Source of the DNA: [Empedobacter] haloabium
GTDB lineage: Bacteria; Pseudomonadota; Gammaproteobacteria; Burkholderiales; Burkholderiaceae_D
Assembly (NCBI GenBank): GCA_008011715.2
Contig: CP136508.1
Location: forward strand, 1,240,001 to 1,304,000
Reading direction: 5' to 3'
Length of the DNA stretch: 64,000 nucleotides
Shown: one piece after another, positions 9,601 to 18,122 of the stretch
Position numbering within the stretch: the stretch's first letter is position 1
Layout: each line of letters opens with the position of its first letter
The notes under the pieces: generated by a model
Seen by the model: the letters and a program-made list of their open reading frames with translations, nothing else
The model's database searches: none
Told to the model about the DNA's origin: nothing
Position numbers and translations under genes: made by a program

Positions 9601-9853
9601 GCAAAAGGATGACTTCAAACCGGAGCGCCTCTATCTCAGCTGAGGAGCCAAGGTACGCTACCGCTGCGCGAAGAACGTTCTTGAGCTCCACAAGGGGCTT
9701 TGCGCTCGCCTCTACCCCCACCCAGTCGACGACCGAGCCGCGAACCACAAGCCCATCAGGGAGCTTCCCGAACCGTTCAGACAGTCCTTGCCGCGACATG
9801 GGCGCGCGACCGTGCGCAGTCGCATACTCGCCGTACGTGGTTTGCGCAGCCAT
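9527..9853 (-). CDS. Possible hypothetical protein, C-terminus encoded by the direct repeat
   Basis: The open frame gives 108 residues. The first 80 or so look protein-like (for example LPDGLVVRGSVVDWVGVEAS then an Ala/Leu/Glu helix). The last 24 or so residues are read from direct-repeat copy A, so the original end may have been replaced. No ribosome site precedes the ATG. Codon use is more mixed than in core genes, as for the next two genes. It may be a decayed accessory gene. Confidence 0.35.
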   Translation of the reverse strand: MAAQTTYGEYATAHGRAPMSRQGLSERFGKLPDGLVVRGSVVDWVGVEASAKPLVELKNVLRAAVAYLGSSAEIEALRFEVILLRPLAPATSLRSLPGAYGRGSAQGV

Positions 9854-9965
9854 TCCAGCCCGGTGGATGCAGTGTCCGATGGATGAACGTCGCCCCCGCC
9901 ACGCCTACGATGTCGCGACCAGGTGCCCGACCGCTTCGCGGCTGGGGGCGGGGCTAGCGCCCCCA

Positions 9966-10018
9966 CCAACGAGACAAGCCTTGGGGCTTGCCCGGCCTTG
10001 GACCGGCCTTATCGTTGG
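9966..10018. repeat. Inverted repeat cluster beside the cassette genes
   Basis: CCAACGA (9966-9972) and TCGTTGG (10012-10018) are exact inverted repeats. Inside them AAGCC/GGCTT and CCGGCC/GGCCGG form further short hairpins. The rest of 9854-10087 shows no gene I can support. Confidence 0.45.
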
Positions 10019-10087
10019 CGGCTCCCCGACCGCCGCGCGTTGGGCGTCGGAACTGCCGGGCTGGGGCAGCGTCGGGCTCAAACTACA

Positions 10088-10558
10088 TTAATCGCCCTCA
10101 CGCTTGCTGGATGCTTCTTCGTATGCATGAGCAAGTTCCTCAAGCAAGCGACGCTCATCATCATCCAGCTGACTGGACATATCCGTGATGATGGCCACCA
10201 CAAGGTAGTACTCAGTTTCGTTGCTGATACGCCGCTTCTTCAAGACTGAGCGGTACTGGCCCGAGAATCGACGTCGCACTTCGGAAAGAGTGAGCACGTC
10301 ATTTGCAAGGCAGGCCCGGTCCAATGCGGCAGTTTGTTCTTGCGTAAAGCTCGATGCATCCTCGACAGTGTCGTTCGCAGCCTGCCTAAGCCCAGATAAC
10401 AACTGAGATTTCGTCACCTTTCCCGGAACCGGCGTCAAGAAATGTGAAGGGTGCTCTGGCGCCTCAGGCGAGACACGCCAAACATGTGTCGTGTAGAAAT
10501 TGACGTACTTGGCCAACTCTTCGAACTCTTTTTCGTTCTCTGGTGATAGTTTTCTCAT
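10088..10558 (-). CDS. Cassette hypothetical protein, 156 aa
   Basis: The soluble, charged protein starts MRKLSPENEKEFEELAKYVN and is largely helical by composition. I do not recognise a domain. The ATG at 10558 is chosen because longer starts would overlap the upstream gene by up to 100 bp; the gap is then 16 bp, so the pair is probably an operon. Base composition is less GC-biased than in neighbouring core genes, and it lies between two direct repeats downstream of tRNA-Ser, suggesting acquisition. A two-gene defence or toxin-type pair is possible but unsupported by motifs. Confidence 0.65.
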   Translation of the reverse strand: MRKLSPENEKEFEELAKYVNFYTTHVWRVSPEAPEHPSHFLTPVPGKVTKSQLLSGLRQAANDTVEDASSFTQEQTAALDRACLANDVLTLSEVRRRFSGQYRSVLKKRRISNETEYYLVVAIITDMSSQLDDDERRLLEELAHAYEEASSKREGD

Positions 10559-10574
10559 GACTAGTTGTATCTTG

Positions 10575-10814
10575 TTACGCCAAGGCAGAAGGTAGTGGTG
10601 TTCCATCTTCGAACGGCCCAAGCTCCTCTCGCGCCAGCCTGAGTAATCGTTCGACTTGCACGAAAGGCAAGTCAATCTGGAAGAGAGAGACCTCTAGCGA
10701 ATTAGTCGCGTCGCGACGAAAGACCTCTGCGACAACTTCTCCTTGTTCGTTCAGAAGCTCCAGCCCCACCCCATCTCGCTGAACGTCTGAGGCAAATTGC
10801 AAACGGAAACTCAT
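10575..10814 (-). CDS. Cassette hypothetical protein, 79 aa
   Basis: The small acidic protein starts MSFRLQFASDVQRDGVGLEL and mixes beta-strand-like segments with a C-terminal helix. The second ATG is taken as start because GGGGG lies 6 bases before it, while the first ATG abuts that site. It is the first gene of the two-gene cassette unit. No family is recognised. An immunity-like or antitoxin-like size is noted only as an idea. Confidence 0.65.
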   Translation of the reverse strand: MSFRLQFASDVQRDGVGLELLNEQGEVVAEVFRRDATNSLEVSLFQIDLPFVQVERLLRLAREELGPFEDGTPLPSALA

Positions 10815-11132
10815 CCCCATCCCCCTATTGATACTTCCTGCCTGTTCTCGAATCGTGCGAACTCGAGAATCCTATCACGTGGTGTTACCCCCTTCCTCGA
10901 ACGCCCGCGCTGAGTTTAGCCGTCGCTCTTGAATGATGAGCCGGTCAACCGCGTTCCCCATCATGCGTGAGGTTGAGCTTGCGTCGCCGAGCGGCGATAT
11001 CCAAAGTCGCCTGCAGCCGATTTTGAATGTCGGACGCAGGCGATACGGATGTATTATCTTAAAGAAGAAGTATTTTTATAAGAGAATAAAAGAAGTTTAA
11101 AAGAGCAAGGTCGCCCGAAGGCTGTTTTATAA
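10815..11132. other. Accessory intergenic DNA with an AT-rich tract
   Basis: No gene is supported here. Bases 11045-11110 are strikingly A/T-rich compared with the surroundings and could hold a promoter or mark an insertion edge. The rest probably carries the promoter of the 79-residue gene. Confidence 0.4.
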
Positions 11133-11241
11133 GGCGCCGCGCGCCGAGGGCGCGCGTTCCACACTCCGTTCAAACACCCTGTGCGCTCCCGCGCCCGGAC
11201 CCCCGGCAACGAGCAAAGCGACGTTGCCGGGGCCAGCGGCC
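11133..11241. repeat. Direct repeat, copy B (109 bp)
   Basis: This is the second copy of the element at 9490-9600, in the same orientation, beginning and ending at equivalent bases (GGCGCCGCGCG to GGCCAGCGGCC). Confidence 0.8.
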
Positions 11242-11362
11242 ACTGAAGACCCAGCGCTCCCGCGCTAGCAAATCCCGGCAAGCGCATCAACGCCAAGTGA
11301 GCCGACCAAAGCAGACGCCGGCACATCGATAGCGAACCCGTCACATGCCCGCGATAAAAACC

Positions 11363-11392
11363 GGGGTCAGTCCCCATGCGGGGACAGACCCC
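11363..11392. repeat. Dispersed GGGGTC-type hairpin element
   Basis: GGGGTCAGTCCCC and GGGGACAGACCCC pair with a single central mismatch. The same core sequences build the tandem 82 bp repeats at 45.7-46.0 kb and the copy at 61.8 kb. Confidence 0.7.
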
Positions 11393-11417
11393 AAGCCCGG
11401 AAGCTTTGCCACCACGC

Positions 11418-11443
11418 AAAAAAGGCCCCCTGAAAAGGAGGCC
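11418..11443 (-). terminator. Terminator of the protease operon
   Basis: A GGCC-based stem with one mismatch is followed by six T on the minus strand, 60 bp beyond the protease stop. Confidence 0.65.
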
Positions 11444-11502
11444 CCCACCAACCCAACATATCAACCAACCATCAGGTCAGGCCAGTGTAACCATCCGCCT
11501 GC

Positions 11503-12282
11503 TCAGCAACCCTGCGCCGTGCAAAGCGGCACGATATTGCTGCTGGTGAAGCGCGGTCCGTTGAACGTCTGGCCGAACGTGCCCGTGCAGGCGGCGCTCT
11601 GGTAGCCGTGCACCACGGAGTTGACGTAGTTGCCGCGGCGGTATTGGCGGATCCATGGGCCGCCGCTGGAGCCGTAGGTCATGTTGCAACCCATGTTCAG
11701 GATGGCGGCGCCGCCGCAGGCAGAGCTGGCCCCGAAACTTTCGGACGTGCAGGCCTGCAGGGTTTGGCCGCTGCCGATGTTGCCAGGATAGCCCAGCGCA
11801 TGGTGGTTCTGGACCGTGCCCCAGTCCCACGAACGGCCTAGCCAGCCGGTGTAGTAGGTCACGGGGCGGCCCGCCGTGTTGTTGCCCAGCGTGATCAGGC
11901 AGATGTCGGATGCGGTGTCGCCGTTGTTGATCCAGCTCACCGGCACCCGCGCGGAGGTCCAGGGGAACATGCCGTAGGGCGCGCTGCCGCTGTTGTACGC
12001 CGGAGCGAACGACCAGCCGTAGACCCAGTTGTTGGTCGAGCGGTTGTAGCAGCAGTGGGCCGCTGTGACGATGATGTTGTTGCCACTGATGACCGAGGCG
12101 GAGCAGGTGCCGCTGTTGCTGAACAGTTTGCCGATGGCGCGCGGCGTATTCGAATTGCCGGTTTCCTGGTATTGCGTATAGACGTCCGGCGTGCCGGCAA
12201 AGGCCTGGCCCGACAGGCCGACACAGATGGCGAGGACGCTGGAACGCAGCAGCGGCTGACCGAGGATTTGTTTCGTGATCAT
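11503..12282 (-). CDS. Secreted trypsin-like serine protease
   Basis: The 259-residue protein has a signal peptide ending near GQAFAG. The S1 fold triad is visible: His76 in TAAHC, Asp126 in SDICL, Ser206 in GSSGGP. Eight or more cysteines suggest disulfides in the secreted form. Resemblance is to V8-like/glutamyl endopeptidases and related bacterial S1 proteases. GGGAG precedes the ATG. It lies 25 bp after a small secreted protein on the same strand, so the pair is an operon. The catalytic assignment is firm; specificity is not. Confidence 0.9.
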   Translation of the reverse strand: MITKQILGQPLLRSSVLAICVGLSGQAFAGTPDVYTQYQETGNSNTPRAIGKLFSNSGTCSASVISGNNIIVTAAHCCYNRSTNNWVYGWSFAPAYNSGSAPYGMFPWTSARVPVSWINNGDTASDICLITLGNNTAGRPVTYYTGWLGRSWDWGTVQNHHALGYPGNIGSGQTLQACTSESFGASSACGGAAILNMGCNMTYGSSGGPWIRQYRRGNYVNSVVHGYQSAACTGTFGQTFNGPRFTSSNIVPLCTAQGC

Positions 12283-12307
12283 TTCGGAACTCCCTTGCTT
12301 GGTGTGA

Positions 12308-12685
12308 TTAGCGATCCTGCTGGTCCATTACTTTCCATTCTTCGGAAAAGTCGCGGCGGGCTTCGTCGTCCGCGCTGCTGTCCGGCGCGCCGCCTTCCAG
12401 CATTTGCGGTTTCGCGGCAGCCAGCAAGGCTTTGTCCTCAGCCGACAGTTCCGCAACCTTGCCCGGCTTGCCGATCGTCGTGGACGGATCGAGCGGTTTT
12501 GCCGCAAGGCGCTGTTCGCGCGTCATCGAAACGGGGCCGGCCAGGCCGCGCGCCATATTCTGTTCAGCCTTGACCGCGACAGTTTTGTCCTGCACGGATT
12601 TCACCTGGGCGGTGGCCACGGCACTCAATTGCAGCAGTGCGACACCGGAAGCGATGAATACAGCTTTCGTTAAAATCTTTGACAT
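12308..12685 (-). CDS. Small exported protein upstream of the protease
   Basis: The 125-residue protein starts MSKILTKAVF directly after AGGAGG, with a signal peptide ending near VATAQ. The mature part is hydrophilic, mostly helical and disordered-looking, with no cysteine and no catalytic motif. Its position 25 bp before the protease suggests a role with it, such as inhibitor, chaperone or substrate; that is inference from context only. Confidence 0.75.
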   Translation of the reverse strand: MSKILTKAVFIASGVALLQLSAVATAQVKSVQDKTVAVKAEQNMARGLAGPVSMTREQRLAAKPLDPSTTIGKPGKVAELSAEDKALLAAAKPQMLEGGAPDSSADDEARRDFSEEWKVMDQQDR

Positions 12686-13551
12686 CTTTTCCTCCTGATT
12701 CATTTGAATGGCCCTGGCATTATTAGCCTCAGCCCAGCGATATGCTGTTCCCCGGATAACCTGGCGATGACGTCGAGTTAATCTCGTATCGATTTCGTCT
12801 CTCGGTTATCAGTCTCCAGATTAAGGGAATGCCGGGTCCATTGATATCGGCAGTTCGTATCCTTTTGAAAGCAAATTGTCGCCACTATGTATCTCGCTCA
12901 GCGATAAAGATGCTCATCAGTCATTCAACGAGAGCGCGACAAGGGTCATGGCGAAAAATAAAAAAGCCCCGCAATTTCAGCGACTTGCGAGCCCTCGTTG
13001 CGCCAAATTCCGGCGTGGTCGCACCAGATCGCAGCACGGGAGAATATGTAACTCATCAATTGGGCAGAAAGTGCTTTGACGATGGAATTCACAACGCCAC
13101 CGTGTCGCCGGTGGGTCGGTGCGATCCGCTGATTTGCTTGCGTTCTGCATGAAAGATCCCGTGCGTAAGCCGGGCCTGCGCCAGAGTCGAGCATCATTTG
13201 GCGGACGATACTGGACCGTGGCGCCATTTGCCGGGCTTGCCGGATGAGCCGTTGCGATTAACGCAGCTGGCCCGACTCATCAAGGAGCGGCCGGCCGCCT
13301 GAATCCCCCCGGGCATTATGTCGGGCCGATGGATAAACTGCCGCGTCCGGTGTCGATTTCACTTTTGCGCGGCAGTCGTGCCCGCGTGCGCGCCGTCGCG
13401 ATGGCGCCAAGCAACCCAGCATAGTTGTATATATGCCCAAACATAGTGTGTGCTATTGAGAGGCGTATGCGCCCGTGCTAGGATCGTCAACAACCGTTGA
13501 GTTCAGGCAGTGCAGCGGTCGGCTTGGCATCGCCGAAGTCGCTTACCCATC
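12686..13551. other. Long gap with no confident gene
   Basis: The left edge carries the protease-operon promoter. A minus-strand frame at 12946-13227 and a plus-strand frame at 12829-13152 both lack ribosome sites and credible sequence. A plus-strand frame ending at a TGA near 13302 reads like a protein tail (LRLTQLARLIKERPAA) but has no start, so it may be a gene remnant. An A/T-rich stretch at 13420-13460 may be the promoter of the next gene. Confidence 0.4.
12954..12991 (-). terminator. Orphan minus-strand intrinsic terminator
   Basis: On the minus strand CTCGCAA pairs with TTGCGGG (one U-G) around 10 bases, then GC and a run of T broken by one A. No gene that I can support precedes it, so it may mark a remnant or a small RNA. 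Confidence 0.45.
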
Positions 13552-14904
13552 ATGACAAACCCTGTATCGATGCCAGACCTGTTAAGGAAGTTACACCACC
13601 ATCCGGCTACCGGCTGGCTCGCCAGAGCCGCCGGCTTGCCCGACCCTGTGGAGCTGTCGCGTGCGGCTGGGCCGACCGGTGCCCAGCCCCTGACCGGCAG
13701 GCGTACTGCGATTCGCGCCGCCGAAGGCGGGTACGCCGCAGATGTTCTTACCGCTTGCGCCGTCGGCGCCGGCGGCGTCATCGATCCGCAAGCGTCGGCC
13801 ATCGACATCCTCATCTTCGACGCGACGGGCTGCCGCGCCCCCGCCGACTATGCCGCGCTGTACGACACCTTCCACGCGGCGGCATCCCGCATCGCCGTGA
13901 ACGGCCGCGTGCTGCTGGTTGCGGCGCCGCCGGACGCGACGCCGGACCCCGTCGCGGCTGCGGCGGCGCGCGGCATCGAAGGATTCGGCCGCTCGCTGGG
14001 CAAGGAGCTGGGCAAGACGGGCATCGCCGTCAACCTTGCCTATGTGGCAGCGGATGCGCTCGACCGCCTCGATGGCCCGGTGCGCTTCTTCTGCGGCGCG
14101 CGCAGCACCTACGTTTCCGGACAAGCAGTCCGGCTGTCGACGACGGCAATCGGTGGAGATACCGCTAGCGCCGGCCTGAGCGGCAAGGTCGCCGTTGTCA
14201 CCGGCAGCGCGCGCGGCATCGGCCTGGCCGCCGCCCAGCGCCTGGTGGAAGAGGGCGCCACCGTTGTCTGCGTGGATGTGCCGGCCGCGTCGCAGGCGCT
14301 GCACGACAGCTGCCGGGCCATCGGCGCCACCGCGCTGGTGCTCGATATCGCCGCGGCCGATGCGCCGGTGCGCCTCACGCAATGCCTGCGCGAGCGCGGC
14401 GGCGCCGACATCGTCGTCCATAACGCCGGCATCACGCGCGATCGCACGCTGGCCCGGATGGCCCGGCAGGACTGGGAGCTGGTCGTCGACGTCAACTTCC
14501 GGGCCATTGTCGCCATCGACGAAGCCTTGCTGGCCGGGCAAGTGTTGCGCGACGGCGGCCGGGTGATCTGCCTGTCCTCCATCAGTGGCGTGTCCGGCAA
14601 CTTCGGCCAGAGCAATTATGCGGCCAGCAAGGCGGCGCTGATCGGCTACGTGGCGGCGCGCGGTGCCCAGCTGGGGCCGCGCGGCATTACCGTCAACGCG
14701 GTCGCGCCGGGCTTTATCGAAACGCCGATGACGCAGCGGATGCCGTTCGTGCCGCGCGAGCTGGGCCGTCGCCTGAACTCGCTGAAGCAGGGCGGCCAGC
14801 CGCGCGACGTGGCCGAGTTGATCGCGTTCCTGGCCACGCCCGGCAGCGTGGGCATCACGGGCAACACGATCCGGGTGTGTGGCCAGGCGCTGATCGGCGC
14901 CTAA
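13552..14904 (+). CDS. FabG4-type 3-oxoacyl-ACP/CoA reductase (two Rossmann domains)
   Basis: At 450 residues it is nearly twice a normal FabG. The C-terminal half is a classical SDR: TGSARGIG near 220, HNAG near 295, catalytic Ser in LSSISG near 342 and YAASK near 357. The N-terminal half is a degenerate Rossmann-like domain without a nucleotide motif. This is the layout of high-molecular-weight FabG (FabG4), which reduces 3-oxoacyl thioesters. The start MTNPVSMPDL is the best of several weak ones. A porin gene follows 113 bp downstream. Confidence 0.85.
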   Translation: MTNPVSMPDLLRKLHHHPATGWLARAAGLPDPVELSRAAGPTGAQPLTGRRTAIRAAEGGYAADVLTACAVGAGGVIDPQASAIDILIFDATGCRAPADYAALYDTFHAAASRIAVNGRVLLVAAPPDATPDPVAAAAARGIEGFGRSLGKELGKTGIAVNLAYVAADALDRLDGPVRFFCGARSTYVSGQAVRLSTTAIGGDTASAGLSGKVAVVTGSARGIGLAAAQRLVEEGATVVCVDVPAASQALHDSCRAIGATALVLDIAAADAPVRLTQCLRERGGADIVVHNAGITRDRTLARMARQDWELVVDVNFRAIVAIDEALLAGQVLRDGGRVICLSSISGVSGNFGQSNYAASKAALIGYVAARGAQLGPRGITVNAVAPGFIETPMTQRMPFVPRELGRRLNSLKQGGQPRDVAELIAFLATPGSVGITGNTIRVCGQALIGA

Positions 14905-15017
14905 GGAGACGCAAGGCCGCACAGAACAATGCGACGCCAGCGTCGCCGCAGTACGCAAGGGTTTCAGCAGTTTGCTTGCATGACGTATCACCACACCTAT
15001 AACAATGGAGGAGATTC

Positions 15018-16358
15018 ATGAAGAAAGCAGTGAAACAGTCAACGATGCAGCGCGCCATGGCGATGTCGGTCATGGCGCTGGCCTGTGGCGGCGCGTGGGC
15101 GCAGTCCTCGGTGACCGTGTACGGCCTGCTGGACGCGGGCGTGGACACGGTCAAGAAGGGCCAGGGCAATGTGCAGGGCACGCTGTTCGGCCTGTCCGGC
15201 ACGACGCCCGTGCCGAATGCGATCGCGTCGCCCGAAAACCGCACCACGCGGATGGCGCCGTCGCTGTCGGCGCAAAGCCATTTCGGTTTCAAGGGCACGG
15301 AAGACATGGGCGGCGGCTACAAGGCCGGCTTCACGCTGGAAGGCGGGCTGCAGATCGACAACGGCGTGCTGGCCAACGACGGCCGCCTGTTCGGGCGCCA
15401 GGCGTTCGTCAGCCTGACCACGCCGGTCGGCGAGGTCCGCCTGGGACGGCAGGCATCGCCGATGCTGATCGGCTATTACCTGGCCACCACCGAGCGCCTG
15501 GGCAGCACCGACCTGATGGGTGCCGGCCTGGTCGTCAACACCTTGCAGACCTACCAGGACAATGTGGCATCGTACCTGGTGCGCAAGGGCCCGTGGCTGG
15601 GTGTGCTGTCCTATTCGACCAACGCCGGCGTCGCCAGCCGCGTCAGCGCGGCACGCAACGGCGCCACCAGTGCCACGCCGGCCGCCAATGCGACCACCGG
15701 CCAGATCGTCGGCGGCCTGACCGCTGGCGCGGAAAGCACGGACGAGCGCGGTCGCGCCCAGGGCGCGCTGCTGGCCTACAACGGCACGCCGCTGGCCGTC
15801 ATTGCGGCTTACCACCGCAACGACTTCCGTGGCGCCCAGGTCGGTGTCGCGTCGCCGGCCGGTGGCGGCACGTTCATTCCGCTGTACACGGCCGACACGT
15901 TCACCGGCGCCATGATCGGGGCGAAGTATGCTTTCCCGACCGGGACCTTGCTGGTGGCGAACTTCCACCGTGGCCAGTACAAGAATGTTGGCGCGCTCGA
16001 CCCGAAGGTGCACACGGCATCGATCGGCATCAAGCAGACGCTCGGCGCGTTCGAGCTGGGCGCGCAGTACATGCAGAGCCGCTTCAAGAATTTCACGCGC
16101 GGCAAGGACACCGGCGTGATGCTGGGCGCCGACTACAACTTCTCGAAGCGTACCGCGCTGTACAGCCGCATCGGCTACGTGGATGACGATCGCGGCGACA
16201 TCGTGCGCGGTACCGTGACGCCGCTGCCGATCGCGGGCGGTCCCGGCGCGCTGCTGGTACCGCTGGGCGCGCAGGAAGTGCCGCTGTTCTCGGGTGCGGG
16301 CCAGAATGTCGACGCGCGCACGAGCATCGTCAGCATCGGCCTGCGGCACTTCTTCTAG
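15018..16358 (+). CDS. Outer-membrane general porin (Burkholderiales type)
   Basis: The 446-residue protein has a signal peptide ending GGAWA, then QSSVTVYGLLDAGVD, the usual first strand of trimeric porins of this group. It ends in LRHFF, with the terminal Phe recognised by the BAM machinery. GGAGGAG precedes the ATG. Alternating beta-strand composition runs throughout. It forms passive channels; substrate is unknown. Its last codons overlap by 4 bp the end of a convergent TetR gene. Confidence 0.93.
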   Translation: MKKAVKQSTMQRAMAMSVMALACGGAWAQSSVTVYGLLDAGVDTVKKGQGNVQGTLFGLSGTTPVPNAIASPENRTTRMAPSLSAQSHFGFKGTEDMGGGYKAGFTLEGGLQIDNGVLANDGRLFGRQAFVSLTTPVGEVRLGRQASPMLIGYYLATTERLGSTDLMGAGLVVNTLQTYQDNVASYLVRKGPWLGVLSYSTNAGVASRVSAARNGATSATPAANATTGQIVGGLTAGAESTDERGRAQGALLAYNGTPLAVIAAYHRNDFRGAQVGVASPAGGGTFIPLYTADTFTGAMIGAKYAFPTGTLLVANFHRGQYKNVGALDPKVHTASIGIKQTLGAFELGAQYMQSRFKNFTRGKDTGVMLGADYNFSKRTALYSRIGYVDDDRGDIVRGTVTPLPIAGGPGALLVPLGAQEVPLFSGAGQNVDARTSIVSIGLRHFF

Positions 16359-16981
16359 GTCGACGTGCCCGACAGCGGCTGCAGGAACAGTTTCTTGGCG
16401 AAGTTCAGCTGCCGCTTGCGCGCCTTCTCGTCGTTGACGTCCCACAGCAGGGCCTGCGACATCTGGAAGCTGTAGATCAGGAAGGCGCGGTTTTCGGCCT
16501 CGGCCTTTGAAAAGCCGCTGTTGCGCAGCGCGTCCGTGTACAAGCCGAGCCGTTGCTGGTCCACTTCCAGCACGGCCTGGCGCGCCATCTCGTCGCGCCG
16601 GGCCCAGGCGCGGATGGCGAATTCCACCATGGCCGCGTGGCGCGCCGTCAGCCCGTGCAGGGGCAGCGCCATCAGTTCGTACGCCAGCTCGTCGATCGGC
16701 ATGCCGGCGTACTCTTCCATCACCTGGGCGGTGGTGCGCTCGTGCCACTGGCGCAGCACGCTGGCCAGCAGGTCGTTGCGGTCCTTGAAGTGGTAATAGA
16801 AGCTGCCGATCGTGATGCCGAGGTCGCGCGCCAGCGTGGCGGGGTGGATGGCATCGACGCTCTTGCTGACGAGGATCTCGGTGGCCGCGTCGATCCAGTC
16901 CAGCCGTGTCAGCGTGCGCCGGGGCGCCTTGCGGGCCGGGGTCTCCTCCGGCGTTGCATCGTTATCGTTCTGTTTTCTCAC
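16355..16981 (-). CDS. TetR/AcrR-family transcriptional regulator
   Basis: The N-terminal helix-turn-helix is clear: LARDLGITIGSFYYHFKDRN near residues 50-70. The rest is the helical ligand-binding domain. I place the start at the GTG at 16981, after AAGG, giving 208 residues; a GTG at 17017 would add 12 but lies inside a palindrome. It converges on the porin gene. It probably represses its own promoter and possibly the porin or FabG-like gene. The ligand is unknown. Confidence 0.88.
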   Translation of the reverse strand: MRKQNDNDATPEETPARKAPRRTLTRLDWIDAATEILVSKSVDAIHPATLARDLGITIGSFYYHFKDRNDLLASVLRQWHERTTAQVMEEYAGMPIDELAYELMALPLHGLTARHAAMVEFAIRAWARRDEMARQAVLEVDQQRLGLYTDALRNSGFSKAEAENRAFLIYSFQMSQALLWDVNDEKARKRQLNFAKKLFLQPLSGTST

Positions 16982-17012
16982 ACCGTACCTTGTGGGTTGC
17001 TGCAAAGTGGCG

Positions 17013-17047
17013 GCCACGCGCGTGGCGTGGCCCGGTGCCGATTATAA
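17013..17047 (-). promoter_or_regulatory. TetR promoter with palindromic operator
   Basis: A perfect TATAAT -10 lies at 17042-17047 on the minus strand. Just downstream is a perfect 14 bp palindrome, GCCACGCGCGTGGC (17013-17026). That placement suits autorepression by the TetR protein. Confidence 0.5.
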
Positions 17048-17085
17048 AGCGTGCAACGCCCGCTTGCCGATGACCTCGCAGGCCA

Positions 17086-17937
17086 TCAACGCCGCCGGCC
17101 CAGCACCTGCGTCCAGTAGACGCGGCCGCGCTCGGGGTTGACGGCATACGCCAGGCCCATCTCGTCGAAGCCTGGATTCATGATGTTGGCGCAGTGGCCG
17201 GGGCTGTCCAGCCAGCCCGCCACCGCTTCCGCCACCGATTTCTGCCCGGCGGCGATGTTCTCGCCGATGCGCGTCCACGCGTAACCGGCACGGGTGGCGC
17301 GGTCGTCCACCACGCTGCCATTCTTCTGCTGGTGGCTGAAGTAGCGGTGGGTTGCCATGTCGCTGCTGTGCGCCAGCGCCGCCTGCGTCAGCGCCGCGTT
17401 CCAGCGCAGCGGCGGCGCGGCGTGGAATTGCTGATCGCCGCAGCGACGCGCCTGCGCGCGCGCCGCGTTGACGGCAGCCAGTACTTGCGCGTCCAGCACC
17501 TCCGGCGCCGGCAGTGGCACCTCGTGCAACGGCCGCGCAAACAGCACGATCCAGTCGTCGCCCGTGCGCACGGTGCCGGTCGCCGCGAAATCGGTGCTGA
17601 GCAGTTTTTCGCAGAAATTCTGGCGCAGCAGCGTCATGGCGGCAGCGGCATCGTCGACGTTGGACAGATAGACCGCCTCCGCATGCTCGACCGGATAGCC
17701 GGCCCGTTCCAGTGCATGCTCGAGGAAGGTGCCGGCGCCAATGCGCACCCGCGCCATTGCCGCCGGGGCTTCGAGCGGCGGCAGCGGTGCCACGCGCTCG
17801 CCGCCGCAGTGCTGGGGCGCGGCCCGGTAAGCGTTGATCAGGCCGACGAGATCCTGCCGGCTCGCGTGCGCGGGCAGGGCCGTCAGCAGGGCGGCGGCCA
17901 GCGTCGCCGCCAGCAGGCGATAGCGATGGATGAGCAT
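17086..17937 (-). CDS. Exported CAP-domain (SCP/PR1) protein
   Basis: The 283-residue protein begins MLIHRYRLLA with a signal peptide ending near PAHAS. The C-terminal half is a CAP domain: ALAHSSDMATHRYFSH, then a GENIAAGQ motif, then WLDSPGHCANIMNPGFDEMG. The CAP His and Glu residues are retained. The N-terminal half, about 130 residues, is not recognised. Bacterial CAP proteins are extracytoplasmic with poorly known roles. The start is chosen at the signal peptide; no good ribosome site is visible. Confidence 0.85.
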   Translation of the reverse strand: MLIHRYRLLAATLAAALLTALPAHASRQDLVGLINAYRAAPQHCGGERVAPLPPLEAPAAMARVRIGAGTFLEHALERAGYPVEHAEAVYLSNVDDAAAAMTLLRQNFCEKLLSTDFAATGTVRTGDDWIVLFARPLHEVPLPAPEVLDAQVLAAVNAARAQARRCGDQQFHAAPPLRWNAALTQAALAHSSDMATHRYFSHQQKNGSVVDDRATRAGYAWTRIGENIAAGQKSVAEAVAGWLDSPGHCANIMNPGFDEMGLAYAVNPERGRVYWTQVLGRRR

Positions 17938-18122
17938 GGGAACGGTGTGCGGTCCCGGAACCGGGACGTGAATGTGACTTGAGCAGAAGAGTGTGTCACA
18001 AAACGCGGAGCGGGGCAATTGTCAACACGTCATGCCGGGTGCCGATTACCTGGCGCGTAATTGGCGCGTGGCGGGCCAGGGCCGAGACTGACGTCACTGC
18101 CAACCCATCGAAGGAGAAGATC

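Noticed and set aside
9966..10075. Integron attC site downstream of the cassette genes
   Set aside because: A GTTGGGC/GCCCAAC core is present, but the matching second core is absent at the expected place and no integrase is seen. The inverted repeats alone are not enough.
12829..13227. Hypothetical proteins on either strand in the 12.8-13.2 kb gap
   Set aside because: No ribosome sites, unconvincing amino-acid content, and the minus-strand frame runs through the terminator hairpin.
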